Source: an uncultured Christensenella sp.
GTDB taxonomy: Bacteria; Bacillota; Clostridia; Christensenellales; UBA1242
Assembly (NCBI GenBank): GCA_905195085.1
Contig: CAJJUK010000010.1
Span: 1-38,492, forward strand
DNA length: 38,492 nt
Reading direction: 5' to 3'
Part shown: in pieces, positions 32,409 to 38,492 of the stretch
Layout: each line of letters opens with the position of its first letter
How positions within the stretch are numbered: the first letter of the stretch is position 1
The notes under the pieces: generated by a model
Told to the model about the DNA's origin: nothing
What the model saw: the letters and a program-made list of their open reading frames with translations, nothing else
Databases searched by the model: none
Made by a program: the position numbers and the translations under genes

Positions 32409-33377
32409 TTATATTTGTTTTCTTTCTTCTTTTAGTCTTTTTTTTAGTTGTGGCATTTTTCTATCTGTCATCTCTATAGCCGCAATTAATCCATATGCGT
32501 TTTGAATTTCTTTTTCCGTAAACGATTTTCCCCTCTTTAAATCTAAACTAATTTGGTTTGCTCTTTTTATAAGTTTATTTTGTGCATCTATAGATTTGTT
32601 TTTTGTAATTATTCCACCTGTCAATCGTTTTGGAATTCCATTACCATAGTATTTGCATTTTGTTTTGTTTATTTCATAATGATGCTTTCTAATTATATTT
32701 AAAATATTTTTTTGCATTACTCCACTTATTTTTCCATTAGATGAAAAAGCAATATCGTCAATGTAGGCAGTCATAAGTAAATTATTTTTATCGGCATAGT
32801 CCTGTAACTCGTTATACAAATCTAAATTTACAAAATATGACAACAATGCCCCAAATGGGCTACCAGTAATTAAATGATTTCTACAACTTATATTTTTTTT
32901 GACTAAAAATGCATTAACATCAATCATAGCTTTACTTTTTTGATTTTTTAAATTTAAATCAATAGTTGCAAAATTTGTGAGAATCTCTGCAACATCAGGT
33001 GATGTAGATAAATCATTTTTAAAAAACCTATATATCCTATCTCTACTTATACTTGGATAAAATTTTGATATATCAACCTTAAACATATTAGAATTTTCTA
33101 AATGCATTTTAGAATTATCTATATAGGACTTTCCTTTTTGTCCACAAAAAATATTATCAGGAATTTCAATTTTTTTCAACATATTAAAAATGCGATTTTG
33201 GTATGTTTTTAACTGTTTTTTTGGAGCTTCCACTAAACGATTTTTGTTTGTTAAAAAAGGATTAATTTTACTCGCAACAAAAGATTGCTTATAATATTTT
33301 TTATTATCTATTTTAAGCAATTCAAACAATTTAGTTTTCGATTTTAAACCAAATAAACAACATTTTTTATATTCCAA
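32409..33377 (-). CDS. Retron-type reverse transcriptase
   Basis: A 322-residue RT with retron features: APKKQLKTYQNRIF (RT0/1 lead), N-S-K-M-H at 88-92 in the place of the retron NAxxH motif, VDISKFYPSI (101-110, motif A Asp), ITGSPFGALLS (160-170, motif B), catalytic YIDD (205-208) and LTGGIIT (252-258) in the place of the retron VTG motif. There is no maturase or endonuclease domain, so it is not a group II intron RT. The size matches retron RTs. The start is TTG at 33377 with AAGGGG eight bases upstream. It is 34 bases downstream of a small membrane-protein gene and both follow a promoter-led structured RNA. YIDD is less usual than YADD/YVDD. Confidence 0.85.
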   Translation of the reverse strand: MEYKKCCLFGLKSKTKLFELLKIDNKKYYKQSFVASKINPFLTNKNRLVEAPKKQLKTYQNRIFNMLKKIEIPDNIFCGQKGKSYIDNSKMHLENSNMFKVDISKFYPSISRDRIYRFFKNDLSTSPDVAEILTNFATIDLNLKNQKSKAMIDVNAFLVKKNISCRNHLITGSPFGALLSYFVNLDLYNELQDYADKNNLLMTAYIDDIAFSSNGKISGVMQKNILNIIRKHHYEINKTKCKYYGNGIPKRLTGGIITKNKSIDAQNKLIKRANQISLDLKRGKSFTEKEIQNAYGLIAAIEMTDRKMPQLKKRLKEERKQI

Positions 33378-33411
33378 GGTTAAAACCCCTTAATGTCCAG
33401 AGTTATGGCAC

Positions 33412-33651
33412 TTACAGCCTAATTCCAAACATCATTGTGATAAGCATAATAATGATATTTGGATCTATACTGCCGAGAAATTTTACTAATGCTCGAAACA
33501 TGCCAGCCAGTTTTTGCAAACATGGACTTTTTTTCTTTTTCTTAACAATAGGCTTATTTACGCTATTGTCTTGAATAGGGCTTTGTGTGTTGATATTAAC
33601 TTGAACATTTTGAATATTCAGATTCAACACAATTGGATTTTGCTTATCCAT
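33412..33651 (-). CDS. 79-residue protein with C-terminal membrane segment, in the retron unit
   Basis: Not a recognised family. The N-terminus is Asn/Gln/Val-rich beta-like sequence (IVLNLNIQNVQVNINTQ), then a basic patch KKKKK (37-41), an amphipathic helix (CLQKLAGMFRALVKFLGSID) and a hydrophobic end (NIIIMLITMMFGIRL, 65-79). AAGGAGG stands seven bases before the ATG, an excellent site. It sits between the structured RNA and the RT, in one transcript. A membrane-acting effector or an RT/RNA partner are both possible; this is inference from position and hydrophobicity. Confidence 0.75.
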   Translation of the reverse strand: MDKQNPIVLNLNIQNVQVNINTQSPIQDNSVNKPIVKKKKKSPCLQKLAGMFRALVKFLGSIDPNIIIMLITMMFGIRL

Positions 33652-33710
33652 AGTTTTAACCTCCTTTTTTGTTATTGGCCCCTAAAAGGGTCTGTGTACC
33701 CATTAACAAA

Positions 33711-33899
33711 GTGAGGTTGTGGAGTTAAAATTTAAATGCCATAATTCTTCCCGTAGGGCCAACTGTGGATTGATAGCATGATTTCGTACAACATCATCAT
33801 GCTCAAACCATCAATCTCCCCCTCAAAAAAATACACTTTGAAGTGTCCACTTGCAAAAGCAAGCCAATTACACAGTTTTTATGACTCCATCACATTAGC
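33711..33899 (-). ncRNA. Structured RNA upstream of the RT, candidate retron msr-msd
   Basis: Read on the minus strand from a promoter, nested pairs enclose one another. The outer pair is GTGATGGAGT (33884-33893) with ACTCCA and TCAC (33711-33725; a1/a2-like, with a bulge). The next is AACTGTG (33871-33877) with CACAGTT (33761-33767). Inside are hairpins CTTGC/GCAAG (33850-33863), ACACTT/AAGTGT (33833-33846) and a long stem GATTGAT + AGCATGAT with a 13-base loop (33768-33816). A retron ncRNA has this outline: closing a1/a2 stem, small msr hairpins, then a long msd hairpin. The branching guanosine cannot be assigned by eye. Confidence 0.65.
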
Positions 33900-33905
33900 G
33901 GATCC

Positions 33906-33934
33906 ATTATAACATACTTAGAAAAAAAATGCAA
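33906..33934 (-). promoter_or_regulatory. Promoter of the retron-like unit
   Basis: TTGCAT (33929-33934) and TATAAT (33906-33911) with a 17-base spacer. Initiation near 33899 leaves about 248 bases before the first ORF, which holds the structured RNA. Confidence 0.75.
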
Positions 33935-33951
33935 TAAAAATCTCCACTTTT

Positions 33952-35382
33952 TCACATTTCCATATCTTCTTCTTTTTTGCGTTTTCTTTCTTTTCGCTCT
34001 TCAAGTAATTGCATAAGCAAATCATCGTACTCTTCATCGGTCATTCTTGAAATTAAATCTTCTTTTCGGCTTTCAATGTCCTCCTTCCTTTTTTGGTCAT
34101 CTAAATACATTTGCACTTCTTTAATCTTTTCGTTAAGTTTTTCAGTTGTGTTTCTTATATACTCACTATCAACTGAGTTATAAACAGTTATTGTAGTTTT
34201 TACATCTCTATGCCCTAGCAGTTGTTGAATTACCTTTGGGTTTTCATTCATTTCAAAAAGCATATTTGAAAAAGTGTGCCTAAGCCCGTGAAAATGAATA
34301 CTGTATTTATTTAAGTTATGACGTCTTATAAATCTATCAAAAATCATTCTACAACCTGAATACGACCTAACACTGCCATCGTCATTCGCAAAAATAAAAG
34401 ATGTTGGAGCTGTGAGTTCAGCTGTAACATTTCGATTTGTTCTTTCTCGAATAGTTTGTTTTTCTTTCCATTCTTTCAATGTATTCACAACAATATCTGT
34501 GATTGGGACTTCTCTAACACTGCAGGTCGTTTTTGTGTCTCCAATAACCGTAACCCTTGAAAGAATTTTTCCATTGCTGTCAAACTTTGGAATTTGAGTT
34601 ACACTTCTCTCAATTTTTAAAGTCTTTTCTTCAAAATTAACATTCTTCCATTGCAAAGCAAGTGCTTCACCTATTCTTAGTCCAGCGAACAAAAGCACAT
34701 AACATAAAGGCTTTAAGAAATTGCTTTCATCTTCGTTCAATGCTTTGAGAAAAATTCTTCTGGATTCTGGTGTCAAAGCTTTGTATCTTTCTTTGCCACT
34801 ATAAACTCTTCTATCCTTCACCTTCACTAAAACTTTTCTTGTTGGATTATCTTGAACCCATTTGTTATCAATTGCATATTCAAAAAATTGAGAAATTAAA
34901 TGTTTATTCTTCTTTACAACATTCAAACTATAATCGGCGTCAATCATTTTATTGAGAACTTGTTGAACAACAAATGTGTCAATTTCATAGATTTTCATTT
35001 TGCCAATTATGGGCTCAATATGCAAACGATAATTACGAATAATACCTTCAAAAGTTCGTGGACTAACAGCACTCTTTTTAAACACCAAAAGCCATTCGGA
35101 CATAAGTTCTCCAAAAGTTTTTTTCTCAATTACTTCATAAGAATTGCTTTTTAATCTCCCAGAAATATCACTTAACTTTTTTGCTACTTCAGTTTGATTT
35201 CTACCATAAACAGTCTTTTTTATTTGCTTGCCATTTTCATCATAACCTATCGTAACAGCACCTGCCCATCTGCCATCTTTTCTTTGATAAATTGTTCCTT
35301 CACCATTTGCTCTTTTATACTTTTTAACAGTCTTATTTTTAGTTAATACTTTGCTGTTTTTTATGATTTTACTTCTAGCCAT
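33952..35382 (-). CDS. Tyrosine recombinase (integrase 1, Tn916/phage type)
   Basis: A 476-residue integrase with a basic N-terminus and an AP2-like arm-binding domain (NGEGTIYQRKDGRWAGAVTIGYDENGKQIKK), a core-binding SAM-like domain (TFGELMSEWLLVFKK ... VVQQVLNKMID), and a catalytic domain with FAGLRIGEALALQW (Arg I), HGLRHTFSNMLFE (His-x-x-Arg) and LGHRDVKTTITVYNSV (His and nucleophile Tyr). A charged C-terminal helix (QLLEERKERKRKKEE) ends it. The start at 35382 overlaps the excisionase stop by eight bases; a longer frame from 35403 is less likely. Its arm domain suggests use of the direct repeats near tRNA-Thr. Confidence 0.93.
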   Translation of the reverse strand: MARSKIIKNSKVLTKNKTVKKYKRANGEGTIYQRKDGRWAGAVTIGYDENGKQIKKTVYGRNQTEVAKKLSDISGRLKSNSYEVIEKKTFGELMSEWLLVFKKSAVSPRTFEGIIRNYRLHIEPIIGKMKIYEIDTFVVQQVLNKMIDADYSLNVVKKNKHLISQFFEYAIDNKWVQDNPTRKVLVKVKDRRVYSGKERYKALTPESRRIFLKALNEDESNFLKPLCYVLLFAGLRIGEALALQWKNVNFEEKTLKIERSVTQIPKFDSNGKILSRVTVIGDTKTTCSVREVPITDIVVNTLKEWKEKQTIRERTNRNVTAELTAPTSFIFANDDGSVRSYSGCRMIFDRFIRRHNLNKYSIHFHGLRHTFSNMLFEMNENPKVIQQLLGHRDVKTTITVYNSVDSEYIRNTTEKLNEKIKEVQMYLDDQKRKEDIESRKEDLISRMTDEEYDDLLMQLLEERKERKRKKEEDMEM

Positions 35383-35629
35383 TATCCATCTCACTTTGAG
35401 CATTGTTGAGAGTTAGCCAAGTGACAAAATTTAGCACACTCACAATGTGTCTTTTCCCGACTTTTGTTGTTGGAAAAGTTTTACTTCTCATAAGATTTCT
35501 CACGTTATCTCTGCCAAGTCCAGTAATTTTAACGAGGTCTTCACAGTCTAAAAAGTCTTTGCTATATTTTAAAGAAATTCTATTCACTTCATTTTGTATA
35601 AGTTCATTTAAGTTTATTGTGTTATTCAT
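35375..35629 (-). CDS. Excisionase-like helix-turn-helix protein
   Basis: An 84-residue winged-helix/MerR-like DNA-binding protein (DFLDCEDLVKITGLGRDNVRNLMRSKTFPTTKVGKRHIVSVLNFVTWL), the layout of Xis or 'helix-turn-helix domain, excisionase' proteins. It is translationally coupled to integrase 1. I use the ATG at 35629 because AGGAGG lies eight bases before it; the open frame to 35674 has no site. Confidence 0.85.
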   Translation of the reverse strand: MNNTINLNELIQNEVNRISLKYSKDFLDCEDLVKITGLGRDNVRNLMRSKTFPTTKVGKRHIVSVLNFVTWLTLNNAQSEMDNG

Positions 35630-35742
35630 TAAAGTCCTCCTGAAAATTAAAAATTTTTTTCTTTGTTTAATCAAAAATTTTCTATACCTTTCTTTCTATT
35701 TCCAATTTTCTATTCAACTTTCTAAACTATGCTCTCTATAAA

Positions 35743-35765
35743 AAACAAAAACGGGTGTCCCGTTT
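35743..35765 (-). terminator. Terminator upstream of the excisionase gene
   Basis: AAACGGG/CCCGTTT with a 3-base loop followed by a T-rich run on the minus strand. It would end the transcript coming from the 164-residue gene. Confidence 0.75.
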
Positions 35766-35776
35766 GTTGATGCAAG

Positions 35777-35881
35777 AGAAACTGGTACAAATTGCTACGC
35801 CATCTTTGCAAGTGTGATTCGCAAAATCTCTTATAAAATAAGGGATTTAGAACTCGCAAAGTGCAATTTGAGCCAGTTTCT
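35777..35881. repeat. Nested long inverted repeat
   Basis: The outer arms 35777-35795 and 35863-35881 match at 17 of 19 positions. Inside, CTTTGCA (35804-35810) faces CGCAAAG (35856-35862), and AAATCTCTTA (35824-35833) pairs with TAAGGGATTT (35839-35848) with one mismatch around a 5-base loop. No gene is in 35766-35904. Confidence 0.8.
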
Positions 35882-35904
35882 TATCCTGCTTCTTCTAATT
35901 TTCT

Positions 35905-36399
35905 CTACTTTTTCTCATTTTTTTGATTCATTTCAACTTCATAGTCATAATAATCAAACATTCTTTGCTTACTCTCTTCAAGTTTATTTGGCAACCTATT
36001 AAAATAACTTTCAAAGTGATTTTTAAAATATTCTTTTTCTGTTCTATCCATTTTTAATAGAAAATAGTTATACATTTGCCTTAACATCTCTTGCAAAATT
36101 TCAACATTTGCATAAGTATTTTTGATGAATGGTTTGCTAAATTTTATAAAGTAATTCATTCGTTTTGTATGCTCGTGAATGGCATCTAAAATTGTTTGTT
36201 TTCCGTTTTTCAAAGCCCAGTTATCTTTCTCCTGTTTTTCAAAAACTTCAACACCAATCTTTAATATGTCATTGAAAAATTTGTTTTTTGATATATGCAA
36301 ATCTCCATAAAATTTCTCATACATCTCATTAAGCTTATTAAAAACTTTTTCGTTTTTAATTCTTATTAGATTTTCTTTCGTTAGCAATGGTTTTGTCAT
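35905..36399 (-). CDS. Ribbon-helix-helix-like mobile-element protein
   Basis: A 164-residue protein not firmly recognised. Residues about 10-55 (RIKNEKVFNKLNEMYEKFYGDLHISKNKFFNDILKIGVEVFEKQ) have the look of a ribbon-helix-helix-containing replication or mobilisation accessory protein; the rest is charged helices. The start at 36399 is set by AAGGAG five bases upstream. It lies between the sigma-like gene and the excisionase in a mobile context. Confidence 0.6.
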   Translation of the reverse strand: MTKPLLTKENLIRIKNEKVFNKLNEMYEKFYGDLHISKNKFFNDILKIGVEVFEKQEKDNWALKNGKQTILDAIHEHTKRMNYFIKFSKPFIKNTYANVEILQEMLRQMYNYFLLKMDRTEKEYFKNHFESYFNRLPNKLEESKQRMFDYYDYEVEMNQKNEKK

Positions 36400-36490
36400 A
36401 ATTACTCCTTTTAAATTTTTTATTTTCAAATATTGCAAGTTTTAGGGCAAACAAAAAAAACAACCAACTTGGTTGTCTTTTAACTTGCAA

Positions 36491-37249
36491 TTATTTTTTG
36501 TTTTTCCAGTCATCTGGAATTTCTATATTCAAAGGAACATTCAAAAAATTCCCTTTTGACGTGTCTGTATTTTCAATAAATTTCTTTACAACTCGATTCA
36601 TAGAACTTAACAATTCTTTTTGCTTTTCGTCAATATCAATTCCCAAACTACTTAACATTTTCAAAACTTGTGTGTTGTCTTTAACCAGATTTGCGACAGC
36701 ATTAAGGTCAATGCTAAAATACTCGTTTTTGTTAATCTCTTTTGCAATTTGAACTAAATCGAAATCAAATTCTCTCTTGTTTCGTTTGTAGATATCTGTC
36801 TGCATAAACTCTTTGTCTGTGTAAAAATAATATCTCAAATGCAATAGCGCAGTGTCTTTCATTTGCGAAACCCCACTTGCACTAACCCCAAATTCTTTTG
36901 CAATTTGCTTTTGAGACTTTTCTTTCATAAACAAATCATCAATAAGTTTTTGTTGTTTGTCATCAAGTTTACCCACAATCTTCCAAACTAATTTAAACAA
37001 CTTTTTCTTATCTTCATCAATATAGTAATCTTCTTCGCTATGTTTTTCTTCAATTGTTTCTGCAAGTGTTACTCCATCTTCATCATCATTATAAACAGGG
37101 ATATCAAGTGAAACTATGTAATAATTGTATTTTATTTGTTGCCTTCTAAGCCACTTATCATTTTTCATTAAAAACTTAGCCACTTCGTCAGTGACTTCAA
37201 GGTCAATAAACTGTCTGTGAATTCTGTCATAATATTTGATTATTCTCAT
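36491..37249 (-). CDS. Sigma-70-like factor of a mobile element
   Basis: A 252-residue protein. The middle part resembles conjugative-transposon/phage sigma-like proteins: YYIVSLDIPVYNDDEDGVTLAETIEE, then a region-4 helix-turn-helix KLDDKQQKLIDDLFMKEKSQKQIAKEFGVSASGVSQMKDTALLHLRYYF (about 120-168). The C-terminal 80 residues are helical and unassigned. I use the ATG at 37249; a TTG at 37279 gives ten more residues. An extended -10 (TGtTATAAT, hexamer 37257-37262) ends seven bases before the ATG and no ribosome site is present, so the mRNA may be leaderless. Confidence 0.75.
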   Translation of the reverse strand: MRIIKYYDRIHRQFIDLEVTDEVAKFLMKNDKWLRRQQIKYNYYIVSLDIPVYNDDEDGVTLAETIEEKHSEEDYYIDEDKKKLFKLVWKIVGKLDDKQQKLIDDLFMKEKSQKQIAKEFGVSASGVSQMKDTALLHLRYYFYTDKEFMQTDIYKRNKREFDFDLVQIAKEINKNEYFSIDLNAVANLVKDNTQVLKMLSSLGIDIDEKQKELLSSMNRVVKKFIENTDTSKGNFLNVPLNIEIPDDWKNKK

Positions 37250-37256
37250 CAGTTCT

Positions 37257-37262
37257 ATTATA
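37257..37262 (-). promoter_or_regulatory. Extended -10 of the sigma-like gene, predicted leaderless
   Basis: TGtTATAAT on the minus strand, seven bases from the ATG at 37249. No convincing -35 is visible, which extended -10 promoters tolerate. Confidence 0.45.
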
Positions 37263-37299
37263 ACATACCTTTGCTGCAAATGTTGGGAGAAAATGAAGA

Positions 37300-38238
37300 T
37301 TATATTGCATTTAACATTTTCCCCATCTTATTCATCATCTCTGTTTTATATGAAAGCATCGAATGTGTGTATCTTTGAAGTGTGATAACAGGATTTTTAT
37401 GCCCAAGAATTTCTGACAAGGTTTTAACATCCATACCCATTTCAATAGCACGAGTTGCAAAAGTATGACGAAGCGAGTGGAAATTTTTGTAAGGTATATT
37501 CAGTTTCTTTAAAATCCTCTCATAAGTCTTTTGATAAGCCCGAGTTCCAACAATTCCACCCGTTCTTGTGGACAAAACAAAATCAGACTTTGAAAATTTC
37601 TTTGCTCTTTTCAAAATCTCTAAAAGTTGTTTAGGAAGTGGAATAAGCCTGCTTGAATTTTTAGTCTTAGGTTTGTCAATAACAACTTGTGGTTTTCCAT
37701 TCTGTTTGATTCTGTAGGCCGTTTTTGATATTGTCATAATCCCACTTTTGAAATCAATATCATTCCAAGTTAATGCTAAAAGTTCGCCGAGCCTTATGCC
37801 TGTGTAAAGACAAATGACAATTCCTAAATAGTTTGTTTTGTTTGATGACAAGCAATATTTTTCTAATTTCTCTTGTTCACGCTTTTCAAATGCGGTCACA
37901 GGTTTTTCGATTGCCATAGGCAGTTTGATTTTGTCCGAATTGTCCACCCTACATATTTCAAGTGATTTTGCAAGTTTCAAAGCACTTTTCAAAACATTTA
38001 TAATTCCAATCACCGAATTGTTTGCAAGTCCTTTTGATGAAATAAGATTTCCGCTTTCAAGTTCCGACAAAACATAATCTTGAAGCGTCACTGCCGATAA
38101 ATCATCTAATTCGAATTCGCCAAGTTTTGGATTGATGTGTTTTTCAATGATATATCTATACCTTTCATAAGTGCGGAGTTTCACCGCAAACTTTGTATAT
38201 TTGTTAAGCCAAATATCAAGCCATTCTTTTAGTTTCAT
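37300..38238 (-). CDS. Tyrosine recombinase (integrase 2)
   Basis: A 312-residue integrase without the AP2-like arm domain. The core-binding part starts at once (MKLKEWLDIWLNKYTKFAVKLRTYERY) and the catalytic domain has CLYTGIRLGELLALTWNDI (Arg I), FHSLRHTFATRAIE (His-x-x-Arg) and LGHKNPVITLQRYTHS (His, Tyr nucleophile). All catalytic residues are present. The AGGAGG site is seven to nine bases before the ATG. It is unlike integrase 1 beyond the family core and probably belongs to a second, nested or neighbouring element. Confidence 0.92.
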   Translation of the reverse strand: MKLKEWLDIWLNKYTKFAVKLRTYERYRYIIEKHINPKLGEFELDDLSAVTLQDYVLSELESGNLISSKGLANNSVIGIINVLKSALKLAKSLEICRVDNSDKIKLPMAIEKPVTAFEKREQEKLEKYCLSSNKTNYLGIVICLYTGIRLGELLALTWNDIDFKSGIMTISKTAYRIKQNGKPQVVIDKPKTKNSSRLIPLPKQLLEILKRAKKFSKSDFVLSTRTGGIVGTRAYQKTYERILKKLNIPYKNFHSLRHTFATRAIEMGMDVKTLSEILGHKNPVITLQRYTHSMLSYKTEMMNKMGKMLNAI

Positions 38239-38492
38239 TGTTATTTACCTCCTAAAATATTTTAACTTGTTTTTGCTTGCCCCTCACTTATATAAGGACA
38301 TCTAAAGTTAAAAAATTAAGGCAGTAAATTCAAAAACTAAAAACTTTTTCAAATAAAATTTTCTTCTCATGAAAAAAGACCACCTGTTATTATGACAAAT
38401 GCTCTCTTTTACTATGTATTTAGTTATTTACCAATTAAGTATAACATATTTTTTTGTATTTTGTATCTAAATATATAAAAATTATGATTTTT
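38239..38492. other. Intergenic region upstream of integrase 2
   Basis: No gene is visible. On the minus strand an extended -10 TGtTATACT (hexamer 38438-38443) could drive integrase 2 with a leader of about 200 bases. The leader is AT-rich with no strong hairpin. It could contain an attachment site, but none can be recognised without a second copy. Confidence 0.4.

Noticed and set aside
32409..33377. RT as part of a diversity-generating retroelement or group II intron
   Set aside because: No template/variable repeat pair or Avd-like gene is present, and there is no maturase domain or intron domain V/VI structure.

Overview
The window comes from an AT-rich, low-GC Gram-positive-like bacterium, most likely an uncultured, gut-type Clostridia relative. 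The evidence is the secG-rnr-smpB-ssrA order, the prfB-tsaD-pnuC-U32 run, InlB-type repeat lipoproteins, Firmicutes-style YhaO/YhaN nucleases, clear Shine-Dalgarno sites and the standard code. No rRNA or other marker is present to fix the taxon. Coding is mostly on the minus strand up to about 32.2 kb.

Layout. 1-2.3 kb: start of a large surface lipoprotein that runs off the left edge and is put out of frame by a ten-G tract. 2.4-5.2 kb: ung, an aldehyde dehydrogenase and a YhhN-like membrane protein. 5.4-6.1 kb: tRNA-Leu, tRNA-Cys (enclosed by a perfect 19-bp inverted repeat) and tRNA-Gly with a duplicated 3' end. 6.15-13.1 kb: ybaK-type deacylase, YhaN/YhaO-type repair pair, a DUF4097-like wall protein and a short AlaRS. 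13.2-16.9 kb: a second InlB-repeat lipoprotein with a nine-G tract at the same place as the first, in frame there but broken later. 16.9-21.7 kb: membrane protein, U32 tRNA-modification protein, PnuC, TsaD and RF2 (with the programmed frameshift). 21.7-25 kb: two XRE regulators with a divergent small gene and operator, an MFS transporter, and a small gene plus PIN nuclease. 25.1-31.7 kb: acidic coiled-coil membrane protein, tmRNA, SmpB, RNase R, SecG and pyruvate kinase.

31.9-38.5 kb is a mobile region. It begins at a tRNA-Thr preceded by two tRNA 5' halves, and carries TAGGTGTCA direct repeats, a retron-type reverse transcriptase, a 79-residue membrane protein, a highly structured promoter-led RNA, an integrase/excisionase pair, a ribbon-helix-helix-like protein, a sigma-like factor and a second integrase. 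It continues past the right edge.

The strongest leads are: (1) the retron-like unit (nested RNA + small membrane protein + RT); (2) two lipoprotein genes that look like poly-G phase-variable contingency genes; (3) a group of genes whose -10 box lies 6-7 bases before the ATG, which predicts leaderless mRNAs; (4) odd tRNA architectures (caged tRNA-Cys, tandem tRNA-Thr 5' halves, tRNA-Gly 3' duplication). All calls are by eye from sequence; no searches or folding were run.
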